Origin: Streptomyces sulphureus DSM 40104
Lineage (GTDB): Bacteria; Actinomycetota; Actinomycetes; Streptomycetales; Streptomycetaceae
Direction: 5' to 3'
NCBI RefSeq assembly: GCF_000381025.1
Contig: NZ_KB905813.1
Location: forward strand, 290,596-354,595
DNA: 64,000 nucleotides
The notes beneath the pieces were generated by a model. That model saw only the letters and a program-made list of their open reading frames with translations. It did no database searches and was not told where the DNA came from. A program made the translations under genes and the position numbers. Positions 50,041 through 59,438 of this stretch are shown piece by piece (the first letter of the stretch is position 1; the number at the start of each line of letters is the position of its first letter).

Positions 50041-51144
50041 GTGATTACCACCAAGGACCTCACCAAGGTCTACCGCACCCGTGACCGCGAGATCACTGCA
50101 CTCGACGGCGTCGACCTCCACGTGAACGAAGGCGAGGTCTTCGGCGTGGTCGGCCAGAGCGGAGCGGGGAAGTCCTCCCTGATCCGCTGCGTCAACCTGC
50201 TGGAGCGCCCCACGTCCGGCACCGTCACCGTCGACGGCGAGGACCTCACGGCGCTCGCCGGCAAGCGGTCCCGCGCCGGGCGCGAGCTGCGGGCCGCGCG
50301 CAGCCGGATCGGCATGGTCTTCCAGCACTTCAACCTGCTCTCTTCGCGCACCGTGCGGGGGAACGTGGAGCTGCCGCTGGAGATACTCGGCTACAGCGGG
50401 CAGCAGCGCCGCAGCAAGGCCCTCGAACTCCTCGACCTCGTCGGCCTCTCCGAGAAGGCGCGCGCCTACCCGGCGCAGCTCTCGGGCGGCCAGAAGCAGC
50501 GCGTCGGCATCGCACGCGCCCTCGCGGGCGACCCGAAGGTGCTCCTCTCCGACGAGGCGACCTCGGCGCTCGACCCCGAGACGACGCGCTCGGTCCTCCA
50601 ACTCCTGCGCGACCTCAACCGCAAGCTCGGCCTCACCGTCCTCCTCATCACGCACGAGATGGACGTGGTGAAGTCGGTCTGCGACTCGGCTGCCCTGATG
50701 AAGAACGGCCGGTTCACCGAGTCGGGCACCGTCTCCGAACTGCTGGCGACGCCGGGCTCCGAACTCGCCGGTGAACTCTTCCCGGTCGGCGGGGGCTCCT
50801 CGGGCGACGACCGCACCGTCGTGGACGTCACCTTCCACGGGGGCACCGCGACCGAGCCCGTCGTCTCCAAGCTCTCGCGTACCTACAACATCGACGTCTC
50901 GATCCTCGGGGCCGCGATGGACACCGTCGGAGGGAAGCAGGTCGGCCGGATGCGGATCGCGCTGCCCGGCGGCTTCGACGACAACGTCGTACCCATCGGC
51001 TACCTGCGTGAGCAGGGACTCACCGTGACGGTCGTCGACGGGCCCGAGCCGGCCTCGGTGCTCTCCGGCGCCTCGGCTCAGGACCAGGACGCGAAGGAGC
51101 GCCCGGCGACGGGCGCCGAGTTGAGCGAGGAGGGCCGCCGATGA
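50041..51144 (+). CDS. metN: Methionine ABC transporter ATPase
   Basis: A 367-aa ABC ATPase: Walker A VVGQSGAGKSSL, signature LSGGQKQRVGIARAL, Walker B KVLLSDEATSALD and H-loop LLITHEMDVV. A C-terminal NIL domain (about 265-340) is the methionine sensor that gives trans-inhibition in E. coli MetN. GTG start. metI begins inside its stop codon (ATGA). Confidence 0.95.
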   Translation: MITTKDLTKVYRTRDREITALDGVDLHVNEGEVFGVVGQSGAGKSSLIRCVNLLERPTSGTVTVDGEDLTALAGKRSRAGRELRAARSRIGMVFQHFNLLSSRTVRGNVELPLEILGYSGQQRRSKALELLDLVGLSEKARAYPAQLSGGQKQRVGIARALAGDPKVLLSDEATSALDPETTRSVLQLLRDLNRKLGLTVLLITHEMDVVKSVCDSAALMKNGRFTESGTVSELLATPGSELAGELFPVGGGSSGDDRTVVDVTFHGGTATEPVVSKLSRTYNIDVSILGAAMDTVGGKQVGRMRIALPGGFDDNVVPIGYLREQGLTVTVVDGPEPASVLSGASAQDQDAKERPATGAELSEEGRR

Positions 51145-51815
51145 GCTGGGGCGAGATGCAGCCGCTGCTGTGGCAGGGCGTGATCGACACCGTTTACATG
51201 GTCGCCTGGTCGACGCTGGTCGCCGTCCTCGTCGGGCTGCCGATCGGGGTGCTGCTCGTCCTCACCGAGCGCGGCGGGCTGCTCCAGAACGCCGTGGTGA
51301 ACAAGGTGCTCGGCGCGATCGTCAACGTGGGCCGCTCGCTGCCCTTCATCATCCTGATGATTGCGCTCATCCCCGTGACCCGTGCACTCGTCGGTACTTT
51401 CATCGGCCCTTCGGCCGCGATCGTGCCGCTGGCGATCGGCGCCATTCCCTTCTTCGCGCGCCTCGTGGAGACCGCCGTGCGCGAGGTCGACGGGGGCCTC
51501 GGCGAGGCGGTGCAGTCGATGGGCGGCGGTACGCCGACGATCGTCTTCAAGGCGCTGCTTCCGCAGTCGCTTCCCTCGCTCGTCGCCGGGCTCACCACGA
51601 CCGTGATCGTCCTCATCAGCTACTCGGCGATGGCCGGCGCGATCTCCGGCGGCGGACTCGGAGCGGTCGCGCTCCAGTACGGCTACCAGCGGTTCGAGAC
51701 GGGCGTGATGCTCGCGACGGTCGCCGCGCTGATCGTGATCGTCACCCTCGTCCAGCTCCTCGGCGACGCGGTGGTGCGGTTCCTCACCCGCCGCGAGCGC
51801 TCCTCGGCCGCCTGA
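51141..51815 (+). CDS. metI: Methionine ABC transporter permease
   Basis: A 224-aa MetI permease with about five transmembrane helices and the EAA-type loop GLGEAVQSMGGGTPTIVFKA that contacts MetN. MSWGEMQPLLWQGVIDTVYM at the N-terminus is family-typical. Start ATG overlaps the metN stop, giving coupled synthesis. Confidence 0.95.
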   Translation: MSWGEMQPLLWQGVIDTVYMVAWSTLVAVLVGLPIGVLLVLTERGGLLQNAVVNKVLGAIVNVGRSLPFIILMIALIPVTRALVGTFIGPSAAIVPLAIGAIPFFARLVETAVREVDGGLGEAVQSMGGGTPTIVFKALLPQSLPSLVAGLTTTVIVLISYSAMAGAISGGGLGAVALQYGYQRFETGVMLATVAALIVIVTLVQLLGDAVVRFLTRRERSSAA

Positions 51816-51884
51816 GGGCGGCACACCCGTAGATCCGAACTCCTCGTTCGGGCAGGCAGATTCACACAGAAAGAGGCACTCTTC

Positions 51885-52739
51885 GTGCGCAAGTCCACCA
51901 CCCTCACCACGTCCCTGGCAGCCGCCGGCGTCCTCGGCCTCGTCCTCACCGGCTGCGGCACGGCCTCCGACCCGGACAGCGGCGGCTCCGACGCCGACTC
52001 CTCGAAGCCGCTGACCGTCGCCGCGAGCCCCACTCCGCACGCGGACATCCTCAACTTCGTCAAGAAGGACCTGGCGGAGGAGGCGGGCCTCGACCTCAAG
52101 GTCCGCGAGTTCTCCGACTACGTCCTCCCGAACAACGCCACCGAGTCGGGCGAGGTGGACGCCAACTTCTTCCAGCACAAGCCGTACCTCGACGACTTCA
52201 ACGAGAAGAAGGGGACCAACATCGTCCCCGTCGTCAACGTCGAGCTGGAGCCGCTCGGCCTCTACTCCGACAAGGCCGAGAGCGTCAAGGAACTCAAGAG
52301 CGGCCAGACGGTGGCGCTGCCCAACGACGCCACCAACGAGGGCCGCGCGCTCCACCTCCTCGACGAGCACGGCCTGATCGAGCTGAAGAAGGGCGCGGGG
52401 CAGGACGCCACGCTCGGCGACATCGCGGACAGGAAGGGCCTGAAGTTCAAGGAGATGGAGGCGCCTTCGGTGCCCCGGGCCCTCTCCGACGTCGACGCGG
52501 CGGTGATCAACGGCAACTACGCGCTCGAGGCCGACCTCAACCCCAAGGAGGACGCGCTCGCGGCGGAGGAGGCCGAGGACAACCCGTACAGCAACTTCCT
52601 CGCCGTCAAGAAGGGGAACGAGGACGACCCGCGGGTGAAGAAGCTCGCCAAGCTGCTCAACTCCGACGAGGTCAAGCAGTTCATCGAGAAGAAGTACAAG
52701 GGCGCGATCGTCCCTGCCTTCGGTTCCGTCTCCTCCTGA
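51885..52739 (+). CDS. metQ: Methionine-binding lipoprotein
   Basis: A 284-aa substrate-binding lipoprotein of the NlpA/MetQ family. Signal peptide with lipobox VLTGC (Cys24). Mature part: VAASPTPHADILNFVKKDLA, FSDYVLPNNATESGEVDANF and FQHKPYLDDF. It delivers D/L-methionine to MetI. GTG start after AAAGAGG; it lies 69 bp after metI and is the last gene of the operon. Confidence 0.95.
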   Translation: MRKSTTLTTSLAAAGVLGLVLTGCGTASDPDSGGSDADSSKPLTVAASPTPHADILNFVKKDLAEEAGLDLKVREFSDYVLPNNATESGEVDANFFQHKPYLDDFNEKKGTNIVPVVNVELEPLGLYSDKAESVKELKSGQTVALPNDATNEGRALHLLDEHGLIELKKGAGQDATLGDIADRKGLKFKEMEAPSVPRALSDVDAAVINGNYALEADLNPKEDALAAEEAEDNPYSNFLAVKKGNEDDPRVKKLAKLLNSDEVKQFIEKKYKGAIVPAFGSVSS

Positions 52740-52753
52740 TCGGTTCCGCTCGT

Positions 52754-52795
52754 CCGGCCGGTCCCTGCGCCCTCCGCGGCGCGGGGGCCGGCCGG
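52754..52795 (+). terminator. Terminator of metNIQ
   Basis: CCGGCCGG pairs with CCGGCCGG and continues inward through CCC/GGG and GCGCC/GGCGC, leaving a short loop. Confidence 0.75.
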
Positions 52796-53009
52796 TGTGC
52801 GTACGGGGCGAGTTTCCGTATCGACAAGTCTCTTCACCGCGCGGAATACCCGCAGATTGCGGGGCCCGGCGCTGCACAAGCCCGGCGCCATGCTGCATGC
52901 TGTGCACTGCTGCGATCCGCAGGGGAGCGGCCCGGCCCGGCCGGCGCAGGCGCCCGGACGCAGACCCCAGGGGTGATCGACCCCCGACCCCGACGGTATG
53001 GAGCGGCGC

Positions 53010-53660
53010 ATGACATCGACCTTCCCGGACATCTCGATCAGCACGGACCGCCTCGTGCTGCGCCCGTTCGAGGAGGCGGACGCACCCGCACTCGCCGAGA
53101 TGATGGCCGACGACCAGATCACGGCGTGGACCTCGCACCCGGTCCCGTACACCGAGGCCGAGGCACGCGCGTTCGTCGACCACCGCGCCCCGGCCGCGCG
53201 CACCGAGGGCGGCGGGATCGTCTTCGCCGTCACGGAGTTCCTCACGCAGCGGCTCGTCGGCCTGGTGGCACTCGACCGTACGGACTGGCGCATCCTCGCC
53301 GCCGAGGCGAGCTACCTCACGGCCTCCTGGGCGCGCGGTGAGGGGTACGCCTCCGAGTCGATGCTCGCGGTGGCTCAATGGCTCTTCCAGGACCAGAAGT
53401 TCGAGCGCCTCGAGGTGCGCACCCCGGCCGACAACACCGCGGCCCAGCAGGTCGCGCAGAAGCTCGGCTGCGTCAGCGAGGGCGTGCTGCGCAACGCGTG
53501 GATAGCCAGGAGCCGTACGGAGGACGGCGGTTGGGCGGAGATCCGCACCGACCTCATCGTCTGGAGCCTCCTCCCCGAGGACCTCGACGGCGCGTTCGAG
53601 CAGCTCGCCGAGGCCGGCGGGTACGCGCCCTACCCGGACTGGGCCGGCTCGGGGAGCTGA
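53010..53660 (+). CDS. GNAT acetyltransferase (RimJ/RimL type)
   Basis: A 216-aa member of the ribosomal-protein-serine acetyltransferase-like group: TDRLVLRPFEEADAPALAEM, YLTASWARGEGYASESMLA (acetyl-CoA loop) and NTAAQQVAQKLGCVSEGVLR. It may act on protein N-termini or a small molecule. The ATG at 53010 has GGAG seven bases upstream; an ATG at 52998 adds four residues. Confidence 0.88.
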   Translation: MTSTFPDISISTDRLVLRPFEEADAPALAEMMADDQITAWTSHPVPYTEAEARAFVDHRAPAARTEGGGIVFAVTEFLTQRLVGLVALDRTDWRILAAEASYLTASWARGEGYASESMLAVAQWLFQDQKFERLEVRTPADNTAAQQVAQKLGCVSEGVLRNAWIARSRTEDGGWAEIRTDLIVWSLLPEDLDGAFEQLAEAGGYAPYPDWAGSGS

Positions 53661-53667
53661 GCCGCGC

Positions 53668-53704
53668 CCTCCCGCCGAGGTCCGGGTGCGGGCCGGGCGG
53701 GAGG
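53668..53704 (+). terminator. Hairpin after GNAT gene
   Basis: CCTCCCGCC and GGCGGGAGG form a perfect 9-bp stem with a 19-nt loop, directly before the TAACCT hexamer (53711-53716) that may serve the next gene. Confidence 0.5.
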
Positions 53705-53755
53705 CGGGGGTAACCTCGACGGGCCCACCTGCGACGACCCAGGAGATACCCGCCG

Positions 53756-54979
53756 ATGGCCGACCGCGTCACCGTCCTCGGGTGGGACGGCTCGCCGCTG
53801 ACCGGCGCCGCCAGGCACGCGCTCGGCGCTGCAACCCTCGTCGCCGGTGCCGCGCACCACTTGGCGCTGCCCGAAGTCCCTGCCGAGGCCGAGCGCATCC
53901 GCCTCGGCAGCACGGCGCTCGCCGCCCGCCGCATCGCGCGGCACCGTGGGAGCGCGGTCGTCCTCGCCGACGGCGACCCCGGCTTCTTCGGCGTCGTACG
54001 GACGCTGCGCGCGCCCGAGCACGGCCTGGAGGTCGAGGTGATACCGGCGGTCTCCTCGGCTGCCGCCGCCTTCGCCCGGGCCGGTATGCCGTGGGACGAC
54101 GCGCAGCTCGTCGTCGCCAACTCCCGTACGCTGCGCCGTGCGGTGAACGTCTGCCGGGCGCACCCGAAGGTGGGCGTCCTCACCTCTCCGGGGGCCGGGC
54201 CCGCCGAACTGGCGCTGCTCCTCGGCGGCGTGCACCGCACCTTCGTCATCTGCGAGGGGTTGGGGACCGACCGCGAGGAGGTCTCCGTCCTCACCTCGGA
54301 GAAGGTCGTCGACCACGCGTGGCGGGACCCCAACGTGGTGATCGTCGTCGGCGGGCACGGCTCCTCCGCGGAGTCCGGGGCGCCGACGCAGAGCGGGTGG
54401 ATCGCCGGGCAGGACGCCGGCTACCCGCCGCGGTCGCGGGGTTGGGCGCTGCCTTCCACCAGCTACCCGGGGACGCCGAGCGGCCCGGGCGAGTCCGTGC
54501 AGTTGCGCGCGGCCCAACTCGCCAGGTTGGGGCCGCGCTTGGGCGACCTGGTGTGGGACATCGGCTCGGGGAGCGGGGCGTTCGCCGTCGAGGCCGCGCG
54601 GTTCGGTGCGGCGGTGATCGCCGTCGACGCCGACGCCGAGGCGTGCGCGCGCACCGCTGCGGCGGCCCGCGGGTTCGGGGTGCAGTTGCAGACCGTGCAC
54701 GGTCCCGCGCCGCACGTGCTGGAGGACCTGCCGGAGCCCGACGTGGTGCGCGTCGCGGTCGGTGGGCCGGCGGCCGTCTCCGCGGTCGCCGACCGCCGGC
54801 CGGCCCGGATCGCCACGCACGCGGCCACCCGGGACGAGGCAGAGGCGGTCGGCAGGGTGCTCGCGGACGCCGGGTTCGCGGTGGAGTGCGCGCTCCTCCA
54901 ATCGGTGGAGCTGGACACCGAGTTGTGGGCGGAAAGTGAACGCGCGGTTGTGTTCGTGCTGTCCGGTGTCCGTATCTGA
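53756..54979 (+). CDS. cobL: Precorrin-6Y C5,15-methyltransferase (decarboxylating), CbiE-CbiT fusion
   Basis: A 407-aa bifunctional cobalamin enzyme. The N-terminal CbiE part (about 1-205) has DGDPGFFGVVRTLR and VIPAVSSAAAAFARAG. The C-terminal CbiT part (about 235-405) has the SAM motif LVWDIGSGSGAFAVEAARFG. It methylates C5 and C15 of the corrin ring and removes the C12 acetate carboxyl. AGGAGATACCC precedes the ATG. It is grouped with bluB-cobT and the CysG-like gene. Confidence 0.93.
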   Translation: MADRVTVLGWDGSPLTGAARHALGAATLVAGAAHHLALPEVPAEAERIRLGSTALAARRIARHRGSAVVLADGDPGFFGVVRTLRAPEHGLEVEVIPAVSSAAAAFARAGMPWDDAQLVVANSRTLRRAVNVCRAHPKVGVLTSPGAGPAELALLLGGVHRTFVICEGLGTDREEVSVLTSEKVVDHAWRDPNVVIVVGGHGSSAESGAPTQSGWIAGQDAGYPPRSRGWALPSTSYPGTPSGPGESVQLRAAQLARLGPRLGDLVWDIGSGSGAFAVEAARFGAAVIAVDADAEACARTAAAARGFGVQLQTVHGPAPHVLEDLPEPDVVRVAVGGPAAVSAVADRRPARIATHAATRDEAEAVGRVLADAGFAVECALLQSVELDTELWAESERAVVFVLSGVRI

Positions 54980-55297
54980 ACCTCCCGCTTCCGATGTGTG
55001 TCCGACGTCGACGAAGTGCAGTTTCACTCCCACCCTCGGCCGTCGGTCCACCCCGCTGCGGGTAGGCTGATGGATCGTTGTGCCGCCGTTCGGGGTTGAC
55101 GGTTCGTCCGTCCTTGTCCGGATGGTGTGGTCGGAGGATCGTGCCGCATCCCCGTGCGGGCTCGTTCTCCGACCGAGGCCGGAGAACGGGCCCCGGGGCG
55201 TCGCGGGTCCCGGGAGGTCACGCACAACGGCCGCGCCGGGGGCGCGGTGGGCTTCCACCGCGTGGGAAGGAGCAGGAGCGATGGGCGAGGGGTACGC
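54980..55297 (+). promoter_or_regulatory. Structured leader of the bluB-cobT gene
   Basis: A TAGGCT hexamer at about 55065 may be a -10. The transcript would carry: GACGG-TTCGT-CCGTC (55098-55112); CCGCA/TGCGG (55144-55159); and a 14-bp stem GGGCTCGTTCTCCG with CGGAGAACGGGCCC (55158-55193). The last two share bases, so they cannot form together, as in attenuators. I found no B12-box or other cobalamin riboswitch core. Confidence 0.45.
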
Positions 55298-55301
55298 ATG
55301 A
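55281..55301 (+). CDS. Six-codon uORF overlapping the bluB-cobT start
   Basis: ATG at 55281, ten bases after AGGAG, encodes MGEGYA and stops at TGA (55299-55301), overlapping the ATG of the next gene as ATGA. It could couple translation of the large protein to ribosome arrival at the uORF. It may be chance; no family support is possible for so short a peptide. Confidence 0.35.
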   Translation: MGEGYA

Positions 55302-58300
55302 CTGACACCGGTCAGGTCCCGGGCGAGGGGCTGCCGGAGAGCGCAGGCGGGCAGCCGGAGGTGCGGCAGCAGTCCCCGGCGCCCGGCACGTACACCTTCA
55401 TGCAGCAGACCGACGTACACCCGGGCACTCCCGCGGGCGAGGCGCCGCAGGGCGAGGAGGAGCTGCTGATGCCGGGAGCATGGGGCGAACAGCCCCCGCA
55501 CGTCGCGCAGTCGCAGCCGCACCCCGTGCACCCCCAGCCGCACCCCGCCGGCTACCCGGTGGAGGCGTACGTCGCCGCGCAGTACCCCCAGCCGCACCCC
55601 GAGCCGCACGAGGCCGACGGCCGCGACTCCGGCCACCTCGACTACGGCGCCGTCCGCCCGGACGAGCCGCCGTACGCCGCCGAACAGCCCGCTCCCCAGG
55701 AGGGGTCGGGTCCCGCTCCGGCAGCCGAGCCGTCGACGGAGGAGCAGTCCGACGCTGAGGCGCAGGAGCGCGCGCAGCACAACCGGCGCCGTCCCCTCCA
55801 CCTCGGCCCGCCCGTACCCGAGCAGTCGGGCACGGTCCGCAGCCTCTCCGATCGCGGCCCGGCGCCCCCGCGGGCGGCTCCGCAGTCCGAACAGCAGCCG
55901 GCAGCGGAGCAGTCGGCCGCGCCCCAGGGACCGCCGACCCTCGGCCCCGAGTACCTCGACGTCGCCGGTACGACGGCCGGCGCCGGTGGCTCCGAGTCGC
56001 TCCCGGGCCCCCAACTCGGCGCCATGCCCCCGCAGACGGCGCCGTGGACGGAGCAGCACGCACCGCAGCCCATCGCGCCCGGCGCGGTGAAGGCAGCCGG
56101 GGACGGGGAGACACACGTCAACGGCGACAGCGGGCAGGACACTCGGACGGGCCAGGTCACGCTCCCGGAGCCGACGCACCTCAACGGCAACGCCGCACCG
56201 AGCACCCCTGCTCACGGCACCTCGACCGAGGCGGCCGACGGCGCCCCGGGCGGAGCCGTCGACGGCCTCCCCGTGAGCAGCACCCCGGCGGGCGGCACGC
56301 CCGCTGCCGGGACGCTCACCGACGCCGTCAACGGCACCCCGACAGGCAGCCCCCCCGATGCAGGCACGCCTGGGGGAGCGCCGGTGCCGTCAGCCGCGCC
56401 CGAACCCGCGGCTCCGGGCGAGGCCGGTCCCGTGGCAACGCCCCCTGGCGGGACGCCGGTCGGTGTCGCGCAGCAGGAAGCATTCGTCGGCTCCGCTGCG
56501 GAGCCCGCGTCGCAGCCCTCCGCGCCGGAGGGCGTGCAGGCGGCCGACACCCGCATCAACGGCGTGCAGTTCGCCGCTGCCCCAAGTGCGCCCGTCCAGC
56601 AGGACGCCGCGCCCGTGCAGCCTGAGCCGGACGCCGCACCCGAGATGGGCTCCGCGCCCGAGTTGGGCTCCGCCGCCGAGGTGGTGGCCCCCGCCCCAGC
56701 CCAGTCCGAGACGACCGCTCCCGTGCACACCGAGACGCAAGCCTCCCCCGAGGAGGCCCCCCAATCCGCTCCCGCCCAAGGTGAGTCCACGCCCTCGCAA
56801 GGGCCCGTCGAGGAGCGCCCGGTGATCCCGAGCCAGCCGGACGGCGCCGCCATGGCGGCCCGCATCCAGCAGGCGGCCGAGCAGCCGTACGCGACGCCCT
56901 CGCAGGTCGCAGAGGCGCCGGGACACGGTGGCCCGAGCCTCCCCGAGCAGCCGGAGGCCCCGTTCGCCGAGACGATGGCGGACACCCCCGCGGGCCCCAC
57001 CGAAGCAGAAGGACCCGCCTCCGCGGAGCCCGGGTCCGCGCCCGGCACCGCGCCGGCGGGCGGCGGCCAGGCACAGGCCACGGCGCCTGAGTCCGCAACG
57101 CCCCTCGACCCCACGGCTGTTGCCGACGCCCGGCCCGAGCCGGCAGCGGACGCGCCGACGCCGCCCGCCGAGTCCGCCATCCCCGAAGACAGGGAGACCC
57201 CCGTGGGCGGCGTCCCAGAACCCCAGGCACCCGGCGCGGAGGGCGTGCTCCCCGCGCAGCCGGTGCCCGCTTCCGCACCGATAAGCGAGGACGGCCCGGC
57301 GGGCGCCGTGCCGTCCACCGAGGCGGAGCAGTCCGCCCAGACGGCGGCCGCGCCCGAGCCGTCCGCGGCGGAAGCCGTGGTCGAGCGGCCCGAGCACCCC
57401 GAGCAGTTCGGACAGTCCGAACAGACCGCGCCGGCCGAACAGCCCGAAGCCACGGAGCCCCCCGAGCCCCGCCCCAGCGAGCACGCCTCCGGGTACGACG
57501 AGGCCGAACGCGAGGCCGTACACCGCCTGATGCGCGAGCGCCGGGACATCCGCAACGGCTTCCGATCCGACCCGATCCCCGACGACGTCCTCCTCCGCGT
57601 CCTGGAGGCCGCGCACACGGCCCCGAGCGTCGGCCACTCCCAGCCGTGGGACTTCGTCGTGATCCGCTCGGCCGAGACGCGCCGCACGATGCACGAACTC
57701 GCCGAGCGCCAACGCATCGCCTACGCGCAGACGTTGCCGAAGGCACGGGCCAAGCAGTTCAAAGAGCTCAAGATCGAGGCCATCCTCGACACCCCGGTGA
57801 ACATCGTGGTCACCGCCGACCCGACGCGCGGCGGCCGGCACACCCTCGGCCGGCACACCCAGCCGCAGATGGCCCCGTACTCCTCGGCGCTCGCCGTGGA
57901 GAACCTCTGGCTCGCCGCGCGGGCCGAGGGCCTCGGCGTCGGCTGGGTGAGCTTCTTCGACGAGCGCGAGATGGTCCGCACGCTCGAACTCCCCGAGCAC
58001 CTGGAGGTGGTGGCGTACCTCTGCGTCGGCTACGTCGACGAGTTCCCGCCGGAGCCGGAGCTGGCGCAGGCGGGATGGTCGAAGCGCCGCCCCCTCTCGT
58101 GGGTCGTCCACGAGGAGTCCTACGGCCGCCGTGCGCTCCCGGGAGCCGCGCCGCACGACCTCCTCGCCGAGACCCTCGACGCCATCCGCCCCCTCGACGC
58201 CAAGGCGCTCGGCGAGGCATGGGAGCGGCAGAAGCGGATGACGAAGCCCGCAGGCGCGCTCGGCATGTTGGAGATCATCTCCGCGCAGCTCTGCGGCCTC

Positions 58301-59212
58301 TCGCGGCAGTGCCCCCCGCCGATCCCGGAGCCCGCCGCCGTGGCGATCTTCGCGGGCGACCACGGGGTCCACGCGCAGGGCGTCACCCCGTGGCCGCAGG
58401 AGGTGACGGGCCAGATGGTCGCCAACTTCCTCGGTGGGGGAGCGGTCTGCAACGCGTTCGCCACCCAGGTCGGCGTCGAGGTCTGCGTGGTCGACGTCGG
58501 CGTCGGCACCGAACTCCCCTCGGCCCCCGGCCTGTTGCCGCGCAAAGTACGGCCCGGCACCGCCGACATGACGGAGGGGCCCGCGCTCACCAGGGACGAG
58601 GCGGCACGTGCCGTCGAGGTCGGCATCGAGACGGCCCGCGACCTCGTGGCCGCGGGCAACCGCGCCCTCCTCACCGGCGAGATGGGCATCGCCAACACCA
58701 CCGCTTCCGCGGCGCTCATCTCGGCCTGCACGGGCGTCGACCCCTCGGAGGCCACCGGACGCGGCACCGGCATCAACGACGAGACGCACTCCCGCAAGGT
58801 GGAAGTGGTGCGCCGCGCCCTGGAGTTGCACCAGCCCGACGCCGAGGACCCGGTGGGGCTCCTCGCCGCCTTCGGCGGTCTGGAGCACGCGGCGATGGTC
58901 GGCCTGATCCTCGGCGGAGCCTCGCTCCGCACCCCGGTGCTCCTCGACGGCGTCAGCGCGGGAGCAGCGGCGCTCGTCGCACGGGCGCTCGCCCCCGAGT
59001 CCCTCGCCGCGTGCATCGCGGGCCACCGCAGTGCGGAGCCCGGCCACGTGGCGGCGCTCACCAAGCTCGGCCTGCGTCCGCTCGTCGATCTGGACCTGCG
59101 CCTCGGCGAGGGCACGGGCGCGCTCCTCGCGCTCCCCCTCGTGCAGAGCGCCGCCCGCACCATGCACGACGTCGCCACCTTCGACTCGGCCGGCGTCACG
59201 GAGAAGGACTGA
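55298..59212 (+). CDS. cobT: Disordered arm + BluB + CobT fusion (lower-ligand synthesis and activation)
   Basis: A 1304-aa protein. Residues 1-730 are Pro/Ala/Glu/Gln-rich and probably disordered, with short repeats such as PQPHP and GTPAAGT-like units. Residues about 733-945 are BluB, the flavin enzyme making dimethylbenzimidazole (RERRDIRNGF; TAPSVGHSQPWDFVVI; GLGVGWVSFFDER). Residues about 950-1304 are CobT, which makes alpha-ribazole phosphate (IFAGDHGVHAQGV; TGEMGIANTTASAAL; catalytic Glu in DLRLGEGTGALLAL). Fusion would pass the base straight to its transferase. Codon use is uniform and open throughout, so the arm is truly coding. Confidence 0.9.
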   Translation: MTDTGQVPGEGLPESAGGQPEVRQQSPAPGTYTFMQQTDVHPGTPAGEAPQGEEELLMPGAWGEQPPHVAQSQPHPVHPQPHPAGYPVEAYVAAQYPQPHPEPHEADGRDSGHLDYGAVRPDEPPYAAEQPAPQEGSGPAPAAEPSTEEQSDAEAQERAQHNRRRPLHLGPPVPEQSGTVRSLSDRGPAPPRAAPQSEQQPAAEQSAAPQGPPTLGPEYLDVAGTTAGAGGSESLPGPQLGAMPPQTAPWTEQHAPQPIAPGAVKAAGDGETHVNGDSGQDTRTGQVTLPEPTHLNGNAAPSTPAHGTSTEAADGAPGGAVDGLPVSSTPAGGTPAAGTLTDAVNGTPTGSPPDAGTPGGAPVPSAAPEPAAPGEAGPVATPPGGTPVGVAQQEAFVGSAAEPASQPSAPEGVQAADTRINGVQFAAAPSAPVQQDAAPVQPEPDAAPEMGSAPELGSAAEVVAPAPAQSETTAPVHTETQASPEEAPQSAPAQGESTPSQGPVEERPVIPSQPDGAAMAARIQQAAEQPYATPSQVAEAPGHGGPSLPEQPEAPFAETMADTPAGPTEAEGPASAEPGSAPGTAPAGGGQAQATAPESATPLDPTAVADARPEPAADAPTPPAESAIPEDRETPVGGVPEPQAPGAEGVLPAQPVPASAPISEDGPAGAVPSTEAEQSAQTAAAPEPSAAEAVVERPEHPEQFGQSEQTAPAEQPEATEPPEPRPSEHASGYDEAEREAVHRLMRERRDIRNGFRSDPIPDDVLLRVLEAAHTAPSVGHSQPWDFVVIRSAETRRTMHELAERQRIAYAQTLPKARAKQFKELKIEAILDTPVNIVVTADPTRGGRHTLGRHTQPQMAPYSSALAVENLWLAARAEGLGVGWVSFFDEREMVRTLELPEHLEVVAYLCVGYVDEFPPEPELAQAGWSKRRPLSWVVHEESYGRRALPGAAPHDLLAETLDAIRPLDAKALGEAWERQKRMTKPAGALGMLEIISAQLCGLSRQCPPPIPEPAAVAIFAGDHGVHAQGVTPWPQEVTGQMVANFLGGGAVCNAFATQVGVEVCVVDVGVGTELPSAPGLLPRKVRPGTADMTEGPALTRDEAARAVEVGIETARDLVAAGNRALLTGEMGIANTTASAALISACTGVDPSEATGRGTGINDETHSRKVEVVRRALELHQPDAEDPVGLLAAFGGLEHAAMVGLILGGASLRTPVLLDGVSAGAAALVARALAPESLAACIAGHRSAEPGHVAALTKLGLRPLVDLDLRLGEGTGALLALPLVQSAARTMHDVATFDSAGVTEKD

Positions 59213-59225
59213 CCGAAGACGGCGG

Positions 59226-59256
59226 GGGAGGGCGCCGGGTGCTCCGGCGCCCTCCC
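59226..59256 (+). terminator. Terminator after bluB-cobT
   Basis: A perfect 13-bp stem (GGGAGGGCGCCGG and CCGGCGCCCTCCC) with a 5-nt loop, followed by TCCTATG. Confidence 0.8.
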
Positions 59257-59438
59257 TCCTATGCGCCCGTCCCGGCGTGATCCCTGGTACAGCGCGTCCG
59301 CGCGAGGCCGCCTACGCTGTGGGACGTCCCCGCCGCTCCGGTGCCGCAGCGGCCGGTTCCCGCTGCGTAGCGCCGGCGCGATGCCGCAGGACCGCCCGCG
59401 CCGCAGCCCGCACCCAGCCGACAAGGATGACGCCCGAG

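Noticed and set aside
55127..55297. Longer reading frame upstream of the bluB-cobT ATG
   Set aside because: The ATG at 55298 has a good ribosome site and the upstream part overlaps leader hairpins; codon bias falls off before 55298.
54980..55297. Cobalamin riboswitch before bluB-cobT
   Set aside because: The conserved B12-box and surrounding core could not be found by eye; left as an unassigned structured leader.
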